64,000 nt of DNA from assembly GCA_014529385.2 (NCBI GenBank), contig CM043971.1, positions 88,431,340 to 88,495,339 on the forward strand, written 5' to 3'. Positions 12,275 to 24,841 of this stretch are shown here, piece by piece. A program made the translations under genes and the position numbers. The stretch's first letter is position 1, and every line of letters starts with the position of its first letter. The notes below the pieces were generated by a model. That model was not told the DNA's origin and made no database searches. It worked only from the letters and a program-made list of their open reading frames with translations. Origin of the DNA: Adiantum capillus-veneris (Eukaryota > Streptophyta > Polypodiopsida > Polypodiales > Pteridaceae).

Positions 12275-12619
12275 TGTTGGAAAACGTGTGCTTAACCCTA
12301 AGTTCCACTAGTGAGTTATGCTATGGAGGATGAAGCCTTAAGCTCACCATGATGCTAGGGTTAGGGTTCGAGCAATAGGATTAGTGTTATGATTAAAAAG
12401 CTTAAAGCAATAGCATTAGGGTAGAGTATAGACACAAATCATAAACTACAAAATTGTAGTTGATTCATTAGAGAATAGCCTCTTAAATAGGATAAGCGCT
12501 TTAAAATCATTAACCAGACAAGGTGCACCCTCTTTTCATTGGACCATCTCATCGTCTATCCTTTCCTAGGTAGCTAGGTGGCTTTCCCATATGAACCATG
12601 AGTTGGGCTTACTCCAACA
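12275..12619 (-). mobile_element. copia-like LTR of a minus-strand element
   Basis: 345 bp with matched inverted ends TGTTGGA and TCCAACA and a primer site just outside on the left, so it is a 5' LTR read on the minus strand. No coding region follows on the left (12259 downward), so the body has been lost or is unrecognisable. The class is inferred from LTR length and primer type. Confidence 0.6.
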
Positions 12620-12883
12620 AAATAGTCTTGAAAAAATTCTTTTGAAAACAAAGAAGATCTATTTATTTTCTCCAAGACACTCTTGTAATAAGTTTTTCTT
12701 AGAAAATTCTACTTACTCAATCAAAATAGGTCTACATATACATGAGGATTTCAATTACTCAAGTGAAAAAAAGTAAGCAAAGTAGAATTTTGAGCAAAGA
12801 TGACCAAAAATCTGATATTGCACGATCATAAAAGAGATAAAAATAATAACACAAAGCATGGTTGAAACACTTGAAGAGCTAAG

Positions 12884-13200
12884 AGATTGTGTTGTTGCTA
12901 CCAAAATGTTAATAAGCCAATAAAGAGAGAAAATGCATGACCCTTGACAACAAGGACTTTTCAAAGTCAATCTTTCTCAGCAAGAAAAAATATTTTAAGA
13001 AGTTCCATCATAAAATTTCTATTGACCACAATCTTACAATGTGTCGTGTTCTTGCTACAAAAAATGCTAACAAGTCAATGAAGAGAGAAAACACATGACC
13101 CTTGAAAACAATGAGTTTCCAAAGTCAATATTTCTCTACAAACAAAATTATTTTTAAATGGTTCCATCAAAAAATTTCTATTGACCGCAATCTTACAATG
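12884..13200. repeat. two-copy tandem repeat, ~157 bp unit
   Basis: Units of about 12884-13040 and 13041-13200 share the order GAGAGAAAA, CATGACCCTTGA, AAAGTCAAT, GTTCCATCA and TTTCTATTGACC, with scattered substitutions. Confidence 0.75.
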
Positions 13201-13414
13201 TTCCCACTCATAAGATGGAAGATAAAATTACTTCTAGAAGCCATCCTTTGTTGATTTCTACAAACAAGAGATCATTGCAAAAACCAATAGACAACACTGT
13301 TTATATAGTGTTACATGGTTCTATCAAAAGAGCACATAAGTTTGAACCAAAAACCAAAGGTATATTTGATCATTTTTACTTTAAATGAAACATCCATGTG
13401 CCTCATATATCACC

Positions 13415-13578
13415 CAAGGAAGAGATGTTCAACTTAAAAATGATTTAATTGCCTATTAAAATATCAACATCTACATAAACTAGCTCATTGAATATACCAA
13501 GGAAGAGATGTTCAACTTAAAAATGATTTAATTTCCTATTAAATATCAAAATCTACATAAACTAATTCATTGAATATT
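13415..13578. repeat. two-copy tandem repeat, ~82 bp unit
   Basis: Two nearly identical units starting at about 13415 and 13498, each with AGAGATGTTCAACTTAAAAA and CTACATAAACTA, both ending in CATTGAATAT. Confidence 0.85.
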
Positions 13579-13595
13579 TCTATGCATAACAATAT

Positions 13596-13621
13596 GAGAG
13601 AGAGAGAGAGAGAGAGAGAGA
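13596..13621. repeat. (GA)n microsatellite
   Basis: Thirteen GA units just upstream of an AT-rich stretch. Confidence 0.9.
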
Positions 13622-16198
13622 TGAAATTCAATCATCTTGACTATGCCATCGTATTTAAAATGTCTGAAAACCTTAAAAGAAAATATCCATGTCTCATTAT
13701 GAGCTTAGAGATGGAGTTTTGGATTCGAAATGAAGTGAACACCTATCAAAAAATTTGCACTAGTTTAATGTTTTATAAGTGTTAGAGTTTGACAATTTTG
13801 ACTATACCTTTGCACTTAGAATGCCCAAAAAACTTTAAAATTACTGCCCATATGTTTCATTCTGATAATTGGGCATGAGGTTTCAAACCAAAAGATGTTC
13901 GAAAATCTCTCGAAAGAATCCCTCGTCGATTCATAACCTTTTTTGCAAGCTTTGAAGATGGAATTTGAAAAATTTGACCACAATGTTACGTTCGAAACGA
14001 CCCAAACCCTAGATACAAGTATCCATATCTAGAGGTCATTCTTTGTGTAAGGATAGTTATTTTTAAGATTTTGGACCATTTCGGATGCAACCATGTGATC
14101 AAAATTATCAAATTTTAAAAGTGTTTTGTGTCAGCACGCGACACTTTCAGGAGGTTTTGAAACATGTTGTGGTTTGAGATTTCATCTCTCTTCGGGGGTT
14201 AGAATGAGACTTATAAGTACTAGTAGTCATTTCTATGAGTAGACTTTTTGAAGCTTTTTACTTCATAAAATAGACATATGGATATTTACTTTCAAGGGTT
14301 TTGAGACATTTCAATGCAATGGTCATTTTTAGGATTTTATGGACATAATGCAACGACATATCAAAATTATCAATATTTCTCTCTCACACATAGTATTATG
14401 ATAATGAAGACTCTATGAATTTGCACAAAATACCTTGCAAGGTTTTAGGTCACATCAACATCTTTTTCGTCAAGTATCATAACAATGTGTATCCATGGAA
14501 TATAAGAGTGAGATCAATGTTATAATTTCCTATTGCTAGATTATATTCAACTCAAAATTGAAGAAAACATTTTTAAAACATACTTTATTTTGTAAATTGG
14601 GTTACATGTCAAATATATTTATTACAATCTTTACTGTCTCTAGAGAGATGTACAAGTAGTAATTACTCTCCTTACAAAGCAAGTTGTATTATTGGGTTTT
14701 ATGATATGAGCCACAACATCTGTTCAATGGAAGTATGAACATGATTCATTATAAAATTGTGTCCTATACACCATCTTCCCTAAGGCTATCCAATGCATTC
14801 TTATACTTTTTGGTAATTTCTTCTATTTATTTTCTTTATTTTAAAGCTAACTTTAGCATAAATGATTAATTTTTGGATTTTTATGAATTAAGGAGGCTCT
14901 TTAATAATTTTTATAGGCAGATATAGCTTAGGGCTATCTACCATAATTAGTTAAATTATCATTATAATTTTTCAATGCAATTTATATACAAAAAGATAAA
15001 TTTTCCATTAGTAAAAAAATTAGGGATTCAAACTTCTCCTAATTATCCATGATTTTTATAATAGAGAATTACTAGATCTAATTTACTGGTAATTTTTAAA
15101 GCTATTTTTAAAATCCTAAGCCTAATTTTAGCACTATGTTGACTAAATATGGTTAGAATAAATAATAAAATAAAATAAAAAATTGAAAATTTATCTAAAA
15201 TTTAGTAAGTTTTCCTAAGATCAAAATCCACTATAAATTACAAAGGTCTCAATTTAATGATCATATGAATAATTAATGTAGATTCATATTTCTTAAGAAG
15301 TCTAAAATTAACTAGAAAAATACATAAAAAGTAAAATTAGGTAGCATAAAATTTCCAATGACTTTTGCAATATCTTAAAGCTTTAAGAAATTAAATTCAA
15401 ACTTAAGTTCTTTCAAAAGCAAATTTTCTCTATTTTAATAACCCAAAAACTAAGTATGTGGTTAAAAATTCACACAACTTGATGATACATGTCTCTTGAT
15501 CATGCAATAGAGAATACAATAGTAACTTTAACTTATTTAATTATGATATGGTTTAGTTAATTTTTACTAATCAAAATTAATCTCGTCAATACTTTTCTTA
15601 AACGCAAGTATAGAGATTGTTGAATTGATAAATTAATGATGCACTATTCATAACAAGAGCATGAATATTATTCTTACTTATAAAATTAAGTGTAAGCATG
15701 CATAATTAACATAATCACTCTTGTTTAAACAACAAGATGTGTAATTAATAGAGAGTTAACATAAAGAGAGACTTAACATAATTGCATAGAGTACTCAAAG
15801 AAACATTAAGCATAAGAACACTCGATTACTTTATAAATCCATTTGAGGTATTGATTTCAAAGTGGTTTGTGGATGCCCTTCTCTTGGAAGTTGGAAGAAG
15901 TATACGCTTCAAGTGCAATAGAGTATGGCCAACACCATGTGTATGTGAGTGAGGTCTCTAGGCCTTTTTATAGATTTTGCCAAAGAAGGGACTTGCTAGA
16001 AGCTACCCCCCTACTACACGAGCTAGCCTCTAGCTTAAGAACTCACCCTAGCTTGGTATTCTAGTAAGGGCAGATTCTAGCACTAGAACTTAACCAAATT
16101 GGCAATGTAGAAGCTATACTTGGCCTGGGCGATGGGAGTGAAAATTAAAAGAGGCTAATAAAATAATCTAAGTGTAGTAGCTACCATCTACATATGCT

Positions 16199-16342
16199 AT
16201 GGCACCACGTAAGAGGGTTCGAGATCAAGTGGCAAATGACCATGAGACCGGTCCCAACATTCTGGTGGCACCAGTGGAGGATGATAAAGCTATACCAATT
16301 ATACTTGCCATAGATGTTGTACATGTTAGTAATGTCATTTAA
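16199..16342 (+). CDS. short open frame, unknown, possibly a gag start
   Basis: A 47-codon frame beginning MAPRKRVRDQ and ending TAA. The basic start followed by an acidic, hydrophobic tail resembles the opening of some retrotransposon Gag frames. There is no domain, no LTR and no primer site near it, and the frames behind it are closed. It could equally be a chance frame. Confidence 0.2.
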   Translation: MAPRKRVRDQVANDHETGPNILVAPVEDDKAIPIILAIDVVHVSNVI

Positions 16343-16921
16343 ATTATGCATACATTGCATACATGACCATAGAAAGTCAATTGGAAACCTATCTTAAAAA
16401 ACATAGGGTTTATCCTTGGAAACATGGCATTTGATTTTAATTTTGTAAACTAGGAAGAAATGTTTAAGACATTAAAGTGGTTGACTAAGAAAGGACGATT
16501 GCCAAAACTTTTGGTATGGTTTTTCTTAAACTCTCTTCTTACTAGCCATTATATGAGGTGGCAGTTGTCATGATGTGAGATGACGCCCAGGGTGCACCAT
16601 TGTTGCTATGATGGGAGTACATCCAGATTGTCCCAATGAAATATTGCATGAGACGACGTCCAAATTGGTATTGTTGTCCCTATGACAAAAGTATGCCCAA
16701 GTTGGATCCATAAGCTACTGGTTGAGTGGTATGGGATGCTTAAGATGGCAAGGGTTTTTTACTAATGTATGTACAAATCTATTTTGATTTTGCAAGTAGG
16801 ATTTTCTAAGAGAGACCTACTCCAAGAGTGTTTTGAAGAAAAATGATCTATCTCCTTTGTTTTCAAAAGAATATTTTCACTACTCGGAAAGAGCTAGAGC
16901 TTAACAACTCTCCCAAAGATA

Positions 16922-17472
16922 CACCATTGATCATCTTGTCACTCTTTGTGTTCTCATGGAGGAAAGTCGGTTGAAAGACAAGCGATTGTATAGTTTTGTG
17001 GACTTTAAGAAGGCCTTTGATATGATTCCACGTAACAATTTGTGGAGAAGCATGGAATAAGTCCAAGTGCCAAGTGAGTTTATGCTTGTGGTTTCTCAAA
17101 TCTATGAGAAGGTGATTTGTCAGTTGCACAACGGAAGAGAATGGTACTTGACTTTATGCAAGAAGAAGGCATTGAAGAGGTCACTATTTGCAATGTGGTA
17201 ATCATGCTTTTCTTGTATGCGGATAATGTAGTGGTTCTAGCACATACTTTAGAAGATGCACAAAAGCGTATGGTTGTCCTTGAGAACTTTTGCTTTCATA
17301 GTGGGCTGATTGTGAATGAATCCAAAACAAAGGTTATGCTTGTGAACACCAACCATAAGGAGAAGCCATGCATTGTGTACAATAATGAGATGAGACACTT
17401 GAAGTTGTTGAGATCTTTAAGTACCTTGGCCTTGAGGTTCCGTCAAATCACAAGTGGCATGAATGTGTTATG
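16922..17472 (+). pseudogene. LINE reverse-transcriptase fragment
   Basis: Closely matches 43950-44592 of the LINE at 41007-45789. It keeps the FVDFKKAFD stretch of RT motif A. About 95 bases present in the full copy (around 44176-44270) are missing, with GAAGAGAA/TGGTAC at the join, and that region includes the KQGCPLSP motif. The catalytic YADD is read as YADN (around 17217-17228), and there is a stop after the start of motif A. Both flanks end abruptly. It is a dead, truncated copy of the same or a sister LINE family. Confidence 0.85.
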
Positions 17473-17959
17473 GGTCGTTTGGAAGCGGATACAGTAATAA
17501 CAAGCATCATAATGCACCATAGTTGCCGACATAAAGCAGGTTTTATCAGAAAATTGTTAACACTATCGAGAAATTTGCGGTCTTGCCAGGAAAGCACCGG
17601 GCTTATGGCTGTGAGAGTTTGTGACAGAACTCAAAAAAAACTATATAAAGGATTTAAACCATAGATGCCATGAAGACTAGGGTTCGGAAGGAAGTTCAAT
17701 CAAAGAAGCCCCACTCTTTCTCTCTTGCACTCACACACACAAAGAAAGAACACAAAAGAGAGTGTCAAAACAACACAAAGATGAAAACATCAAGGCTATG
17801 GTCATATCGTATCATGGGTAATATGAAAGGGTTAATAGATGAGTTAATGGCATTCAATCTTGGCTGACCAAATAGGCTACGAATTGTTCTTTGGAATTGT
17901 AGCTTTGTGCTTACCATAATATATATATTTTGTCTAGTGATTGGGATTAATTGTGTGTA

Positions 17960-18561
17960 CAAATCCTCTTGGTTCATAGCAAGATAACTACGCTTATGTC
18001 AAAAGAAAAGTATGAGAGGTAGTATGATGGGATCTGGTGATAGAAGTATTTCATTGAGCCTTTCTGGGCCAAAGAGAAACACTATACGTTGTTGAAAGTG
18101 TATTTTACGGCTAATCCATACGTTAATTCTAATAGATCCTACAGAGTGAAAGCGATAGAAATTATCATCATGTGGATTATTCATCTATGATAACTCTAGT
18201 ATGTGCAAAATGTAGATATGAGAGAAGAGAAGGGAAGAGAAGAGAAGAGAGTTTCCCTCCCAAGCCCTATTCTTGTCCGTAGGCAATAAGGATACTGTGG
18301 GGAGAGATGTACCTGTAGCAAGGAGAACCTAAACTTTGTAGAGAGGATGAATTACTAAGAGTGAGAGAGATAGGTTTGGTTAAGGAGAGGAGATTAGATA
18401 TATATATATATGTTGGACTAGAGATGAAAAAGAAAACAACAAGAAATCAAGAAAACATCAATGTAGAACACATCTTACTTGACAAACCCTTCGGCACCAT
18501 TATTGATGGAGAGAGAAGAAGAGTGGAGAATTCAACTTTGATTGATACGCCAAGTCCAAGA
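17960..18561. repeat. direct repeat, copy 1, within the E LTR
   Basis: 602 bp nearly identical to 19639-20250, with a ~10-bp gap at about 18010 relative to copy 2 and scattered substitutions. It includes a (GAGAA)n-rich patch and a (TA)n run. It ends exactly where the inserted segment starts. Confidence 0.9.
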
Positions 18562-19432
18562 CCAAAAAACAGCTCAAAAAACATTGTCTCTCTTACACTG
18601 TAAGCTACGGGTAAACTTGTCATGCACCTGTACTGTCTCTCACTGTCCTGTCACTGTCCTGTAAGAATCGACTGCGACAATTCCTCAACGGCAGTAAAGC
18701 AAAGATGCAATCCCAACTGTCTAACTCACAGTCAATACATCCTAGCTGCCTATCTAAGGGTGCTCAAGGGATCGCTCCAAGACCTGTATCAGTGAAAGTA
18801 TCTCAACATTCGAGAATCCCCCAGCTCACTAAAACCTCACTCGACCCTCAACAAAGGCTGCAGTAAATCTGACAGTACATAGACTTCCCACAAAGTCATA
18901 CATCCACAAATTTCCCACTGTATGTTGTAACCGCTGCGGTGGTTGTTTGCTGTGTGACTCACAGCCAACAAACCCTCAACAGACATACATCATCTCTGAC
19001 AATACATCCCATGTGGAAGTACCTGCAATGTCAGGATGAAATCTGGAATATCAAGCAGCAAACACAAGCTACCTGATGAACTAGTGGATGTCGCCTACAG
19101 TCTGTGTGTAGATGCGCTCGTGTCGTATGTGACACGCCTCCAAGAACGGTGAGCCGTCCTTCGATGTGTAGACAGCCACAAATCAACACTCTGGGAGTGT
19201 CGATATCCTCAGCACCTGCAGTCGTAGGTCGAAAACCCCAAATTTGCAGAGTCGGATCTGCACCCGTCGAGACCACGTAGTCGAAAATGGCCTGCGCAGA
19301 CCTTTGTCGAAGCCGAGATGGCCGAGATGAACACCCACAGGATTTGGGGCCGTGTCTTCGCCTGTCTAATTTCACTCCAATCTGAGCTGGTGACTCTAAC
19401 CTCCTGCAGTGTTGCCCCGAGCCTCGATCTGA

Positions 19433-19444
19433 GCTCTGATACCA
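19433..19444 (-). other. primer binding site, tRNA-iMet
   Basis: The minus strand reads TGGTATCAGAGC, the exact common plant retrotransposon primer site, two bases inside the LTR. Confidence 0.85.
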
Positions 19445-19446
19445 GT

Positions 19447-19638
19447 TGAAGGAGTACGAGCGGAAGTGCGACGCGAGAGAGAGTGCGAGAAGAAGAGCAC
19501 GACGATATGGTGAACTCACTCTACTGTAATGTGTAGAGCATAGTGAGTTCTTATTAGGTTTTAACAAAAGAATATGTGTACATACCTGGCGGCCCGCCCA
19601 CTTACCTGGGCGACCACGTTGGGCTTTATACCCCAACA
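19447..19638 (-). mobile_element. 192-bp LTR
   Basis: The minus strand starts TGTTGGGGTATAAAGCCC, with a TATA-like element nine bases from its start, and ends CTCCTTCA just before the primer site. The short length fits a copia or TRIM element. Confidence 0.7.
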
Positions 19639-20250
19639 CAAATCCTCTTGGTTCATAGCAAGATAACTACGCTTACGTCAAAAGAAAAGTTATAGTCTAT
19701 GAGAGGTAGTATGATGGGACCCGGTGATAGAAGTATTTCATTGAGCCTTTCTAGGCCAAAGAGAAACACTATACGTTGTTGAAAGTGTATTTTACAGCTA
19801 ATCCATACGTTAATTCTAATAGATCGTACAGAGTGAAAGCGATACAAATTATCATCATGTGGATTATTCATCTAGGATAACTCTAGTATGTGCAAAATAT
19901 ATATACGAGAGAAGAGAAGGGAAGAGAAGAGAAGAGAGTTTCCCTCCCAAGCCCTATTCTTGCCCGTAGGCAATAAGGATACTGCGGGGAGAGATGTACC
20001 TGTAGCAAGGAGAACCTAAACTTTGTAGAGAGGATGAATTACTAAGAGTGAGAGAGATAGGTTTGGTTAAGGAGAGGAGATTAGATATATATATATATAT
20101 GTTGGACTAGAGATGAAAAAGAAAACAACAAGAAATCAAGAAAACATCAATGTAGAACACATCTTACTTGACAAACCCTTCGGCACCATTATTGATGGAG
20201 AGAGAAGAAGAGTGGAGAATTCAACTTTGATTGATATGCCAAGTCCAAGA
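19639..20250. repeat. direct repeat, copy 2, within the E LTR
   Basis: Second copy of 17960-18561. It begins at the base after the LTR terminus at 19638. A minus-strand frame here (19653-19871) parallels one at 17999-18184 and a more distant one at 17765-17977, showing an older, degenerate tandem unit inside the LTR. Confidence 0.9.
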
Positions 20251-21271
20251 ACTCCTTTGATTAGAGTTGATATTCCAAGGATTGCGTGCAAGAATGGCTA
20301 GTCTTCCTCTAGAAGAAAGTGTAGGCTTAGGCTTATGTTAATGGCTAAGTACAATTTGGCATTACTACTCACTCTCTCATGAATTCCTCTCATCAATGGC
20401 TTGAATGCTTGAGTGGTTTTCAAGGAAGAAGAGGTCCCCTTTTATAGGTGAAGGGAACCCCCAAGGGTTTACACAAGAAGAGAAGAGCCAGTGTGAACAG
20501 AAACTGAAAAAGTTGGAAATGAGTTGTCCTTGCATGATGTGGGTAGACTAGGGTCCAGTATTTTGATCATATCTCCTCATCCGTGGCTCCAAACAAAAAA
20601 GTAAAAATACGGGCAGAAACTTCAGCTCATTACCTACGACTTCCTTTTTATATGCATTTTCCAATTCGGATTATAACTTTGTGTAAACAAATCATCAAAA
20701 TAGGGTACAGTTTTGGCAGCAAAAGTCTTCTTGTGGTCCCCTTAGCCTAGACTTTTATTTGATTCCAATGGACACCTCATGCCATATGAAAGCATGACAT
20801 TGCTCCTTGACAAAGTTTTGTAATCATGCTTGCAATAATGCATTAAAATAAGTGTATCTTTGAAATCATGCCACCTAGTGTCCCACTAGGATTTGATTCC
20901 CTCCTAGTAGCTATTTAAAAAAATATATAAGAAAAATATGAAAAATACATAGAATATATATAGATTGGAAATTACCCTAGATATAGGATCTAGATAGGGT
21001 GTGAGAAATTAATGAGATGGTAGAAAGAAAGAATCAATGCTTTTTGCCCCAAGTTAAAGAGGCGGAGCTATAGACGCTTTTCCCATAGTACTTTTTGATG
21101 GTAAAGTAAGAATACGTTACCCTTGAGATAAATAATAGGATGAGATAGAAAGCTTATTGTTATACTTACATATGCATATGTACATTATAGTAAATATAAT
21201 TATGTATCTAAAAAGTTACAAGATAGATCTTGTAGCATGCGTTCCCACTGTGTACGTGTCACAACACGACA

Positions 21272-21286
21272 TCCACCCCCTCTAAA
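21272..21286 (-). promoter_or_regulatory. polypurine tract of element E
   Basis: The minus strand reads TTTAGAGGGGGTGGA directly before TGTCGTG, the LTR start. Correct place and composition for plus-strand priming. Confidence 0.75.
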
Positions 21287-21332
21287 CCTGCATATCCTTC
21301 GGTATGTGCCACATTTTCTCTTTGTTGTAAGA

Positions 21333-22738
21333 TCAGTCCTCTTGTACATCTTCCTTACTTTCTTCTTCACTGGATGATTCCAAAGATTCATCTTCACATG
21401 TGTTTTGCTCTTCCTTCTCGTCAACATTTTTTGCATCATTGTTACCTCTTCTCTTAAACATTTTGATCCTTTTTCCTGCAATGGAAATCTTTACTTCTGT
21501 ACCATCTAGTTTAGACAAGTTGTACGTAGCATTTTCATGCACATGCTTTACAACATACAGTCCAAACCATCTTTTTGGAAACTTACGTATGACTGTGTGC
21601 TGGTTATCAAGGCTACTATCATACACTAAAACCCAGTCACCTTTGTCAATTGCTTTGCTCCTGAGCCGATGTTGCTTGTTTTTCAATCTTGCATTTTTGA
21701 GTCGTTCTTTTGCAGCCTCAATGTCTCCAGGTCTTCTCTCTAGTTTACTTATGCGCAATGCAAGGAGATCTTCCCTGCTAAGCCCCTCTTGCCAAGGTAG
21801 TACATTCCATGTGGGAATTGTATCTTCAATCGGCATCACTGGCTTTTGACCATACATTAGCTCCGCAGGCATGTAGCCAGTTTTACTGAGCTATGTGATG
21901 TACGATCAGCCCATAAAGCATATGGTAACACTTTTGGCCACTCACCAACTCTTCCTTCGCAAGCCTTAGCCAAAGCTTTGATGATAGGAGGATGCCCTCT
22001 TTCACTCTTTCCATTGCCTTCAGGGTTGTAAGCTGTGGTAAGAGAAAGCTTGATTCCTAATCTGGTAAAGAACTCCCTTGCTTTCTCAGCATCCAGCTCA
22101 CCTCTATCTACAGTGATCTTTTCCACACAACCATAACGGCAAATCACCTCATCAAGAAGGAATTTGCACACAGCTTCGGTGGTTTTAGATCTTAATGCTC
22201 TTCCTTCAACCTGGTTAGTTAGGTCCTCTCGTGCAAGAACCAAGTATTTCATCTGCCAGAGTCCTAGAGGCATTGTGACTAGATCCACAACCCATTTATA
22301 GTCCATGGCTAGTGGATATGTAGGGTGCAATCCATCACGATGTCGGACATTTGAATACATTTGACAAGTTACACATGACTCTACAAATTGATATACATCT
22401 TTATACATACCCTTCCACCAGTATTTTTCTTTCAACTTGGAGAAGGTTGCCCACACACCCTTGTGTCCAGCCCATAGACTCTCATGAAACTCTTGCATGA
22501 GCTTTACTTGAGTCTCTTTTTTACATATAACCCGTTGTGGTGTAGCACCCTTTTGTTTAGGATGCTTCCACAAGTAACCATCCCTCAAAAAGTACCCATA
22601 TGCTTTCATGCGTATCCTCCTGAATTCTTGTTTAGACCAATCATCCTGTTTTGCTAGAGTACTCAAATAGCTTCCAATAAGAAGCCAATCACCTTCATAA
22701 ATCTCTTTCAAGAATGATTCAAGTAGATGATTAGTCAC
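21333..22738 (-). pseudogene. int: element E integrase
   Basis: Integrase of a Ty3/gypsy element; it would insert the cDNA into the genome. It has an N-terminal HHCC zinc domain (H-x6-H in HESLWAGH, then CVTC) and a catalytic core with Asp in VVDLVTMP, Asp in TVDRGE and Glu in GKSERGH. The usual DNG at the second Asp is DRG. A single-base loss in an A-run near 21885 shifts the frame; the C-terminal domain continues in 21333-21872 and ends in an acidic tail. The wording around the core (REDLTNQVEGRAL, ICRYGC, ALWADR) is, from memory, close to a Ty3 group common in basidiomycete fungi. It overlaps the RT/RNase H frame by four bases. Confidence 0.85.
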
Positions 22739-24841
22739 ATGCAGACATTGTTACCTTTGACATGAGAGATAGAATAGAACTTTGTGCCTACATCATCTCC
22801 CTCATCAATCATTTGTGACTCATCTTCATACCTTGCCCTTGATAGCATATCTACCACTGTTCTGTCTTTACCTGCAATGTGCTTAAATTCGGGATTTAAG
22901 GACTTAATGTAGGCAATCCACCGCAACATAGCAATGTCTGGCGTTGAGCAGCTTGTAATCATCCCAAGAAGTGGTAGACAATCTGTTTCTACAACCACAC
23001 ATGCACCAATTAGGTACTCTTTCCCACTTTTCAAGGCTGTAACCATACCCCATAACTCTCTCTTTATCTGTGGATAGTTTCTTTGGTGAGCACTTAGTAC
23101 CTTTGCTTCAAATCTTACCACATACATGTGTCCTTCTTTGTCATCTTGCCCTATTGCCCATCCAATCCCTGTAGGACTGGTGTCTATTGTCACAATTACT
23201 GGCCTTTGACACTCATAGTCTACCTTTGTCAAAGTTGGTGATGACTGAAGCAACTCTTTTAGCTTTCTCATGGCTTTTACATGTGCTTGTGTCCATTTAA
23301 ACTTTTGATTCTTTCTAAGCAGTTGATAAAGTGGATCAGCTACATGTGCATAATGTGGAATCCAAATAACATAAAAGACACACGCTCCCAGAAACCTTCT
23401 AACCTCAGTGATGCTAGTGCATGTTTCTTTCATTCTTTGGATGGCATATACCTTTGCTGGACAAGGTTTCCTACCATATGGCCTGCACATGTGTCCCACA
23501 ATGAGCACTTCATTGACACCAAACATAGACTTTTTCCCTGACAATGTAAGATTGACTTCTTCCAACTTAGACAAAATTTTATCACAATCATTTATGTGAT
23601 CTACCACAAACCTGCGATATCCCTTGAGATCCAAAGTTTCATCTTTGTCACTTTCTTCCCATCCTTTGATAGGAAAATCATCAATGAAAAGCATTGTGAT
23701 TTGAGGAATAAAGTCATGTAAGACCTTATTCATTCCATTCATCATATGTGCAACCGAGTTGGTTGCTCCCTGTGGGCAAGGTACACATCCTTACCAAACC
23801 CAAAGGTGTCCTCATGGTTGTCAAATCTCTGCTTTTGATTGCAAGCTGAAATTGATCATACCCTGAGTAGAGATCCCCCATTGAGTAGATTGCCCTCCCT
23901 TCAAACGCCTCTGCAAACTCATCCACAATTGGACCTGTACCTACATTTCTAATTGTCACCTTGTTCACTGGTTGCATATCTTGGTTGAAGCGTAGAGAAC
24001 CATTCTTCTTTGGAACTGTGAACCACCTGTTTGAGTATGGAGCACAAGAAGGTTCCAAGATTCCCATTTTAATTTTCTCATTCAGTAGCTCTACTAACTT
24101 TGGCAAATGAGCCTTTGGAACCGGAATAGGCCGCAGATTCCAAGGCACATGAGGTATTGTGAAAATTACCATAGGAGCTACAATATAAGGATCAACACAT
24201 CCTATCTCATGTGGCTCAAATGCAAAAGCCTTACTATGCTTTGAAAGCATTTCTTTGAAGCAGTTTGTCTCCTCATGTGTTAGAAACTCCTCGTGACCAA
24301 TCTGCAACTCTTGGAAAGACTCCTTTGTGAAGGTATGCCCAATCTTTTTAGGATTCCTCAAACTTGGTTGTAAAGAAGCCTGCTCAATCTTTTCCCTGTT
24401 GTTGGGTGGTAAGGGTGAAGCTATTGGTTTCACCTTCTTTGCTACACTCTTGTATTTGGTTTCAACATGGACTTTTGGACCAACTGTTTGGTTTTCTTTA
24501 AAAGGCTTCTATTACTTGATACATTTCCATAGAGCAAACTTCCACAACTTCATTTTCAAGATGCAAACTAGACCCCATTATAGCATCAAGCTCACCCATA
24601 GTATCTACAAAAGAAACTTGTTCACACAAACCCAAAACATTTTCAGTAGGCTCTAGCAACCCACTCTTTTTCATGCCTATTTGTACATTATGCACATATT
24701 GCCTCTCACATCTCTTCAAATCTTCAAGTTTTGTAAAACATACTGATCCATTCCTTGTTACCAAGGAGCCTGTTGAGAAAGTTTCACCTATTTTTGGATC
24801 AGGGGAGACACTTTTTCTTTTTGTACCACTGCAATCCCGCT
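22735..24841 (-). pseudogene. pol: element E linker, reverse transcriptase and RNase H
   Basis: Copies the RNA into DNA. The linker after the protease (24434-24841) is in mixed frames. RT begins at about 24433 (FTVPKKNGSLRF, then DMQPVNKVTIRNVG and AIYSMGDLYSGYDQF). A one-base insertion near 23765 breaks the frame within motif B. RT resumes at 23745 with the catalytic FIDD followed by FPIKGW. RNase H follows (IDTSPTGIGWAIG, then KRELWGMV, then VETDCLPLLGM). The FIDD-x-P-x-KG wording and the DLYSGYD stretch differ from ordinary plant Ty3 (YMDD/FFDD-ILIYS) and resemble a fungal-type group. This resemblance is from memory and needs a tree. Confidence 0.85.

Larger units (their letters stand above)
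12620..16921. other. AT-rich spacer with local tandem duplications
   Basis: No recognisable gene. It contains two imperfect tandem duplications (12884-13200 and 13415-13578), a (GA)n tract (13596-13621), a very AT-rich stretch (about 14500-15850) and one short open frame (16199-16342). Confidence 0.5.
18562..19638 (-). mobile_element. inserted LTR-retroelement fragment (small LTR plus leader)
   Basis: 1,077 bp between two copies of a ~605-bp direct repeat. Its right end is an LTR (19447-19638) with an iMet primer site (19433-19444), both read on the minus strand. The remaining ~870 bp towards 18562 has no pol motif and no second LTR. It could be a truncated copia or TRIM-like element. The 202-codon minus-strand frame at 19031-19639 runs across LTR and leader and has no recognisable domain, so I do not call it a gene. 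Confidence 0.6.
17564..21271 (-). mobile_element. 3' LTR of element E, enlarged by insertion and duplication
   Basis: Left end TATCGAGAAATTTGCGG (one base from the TGTCGAG of the other copy at 52883) and right end CACGACA next to the polypurine tract 21272-21286, so it is the 3' LTR of minus-strand element E. The first 172 bp match 52883-53054 at roughly 94% by eye. The LTR contains a 602-612 bp direct repeat (17960-18561 and 19639-20250) around an inserted 1,077-bp segment (18562-19638). The remainder (20251-21271) is unique here, AT-rich and non-coding. Confidence 0.7.

Noticed and set aside
19031-19639. 202-codon minus-strand frame
   Set aside because: Starts in an LTR, crosses the primer site and leader, and has no domain; coding is unlikely.
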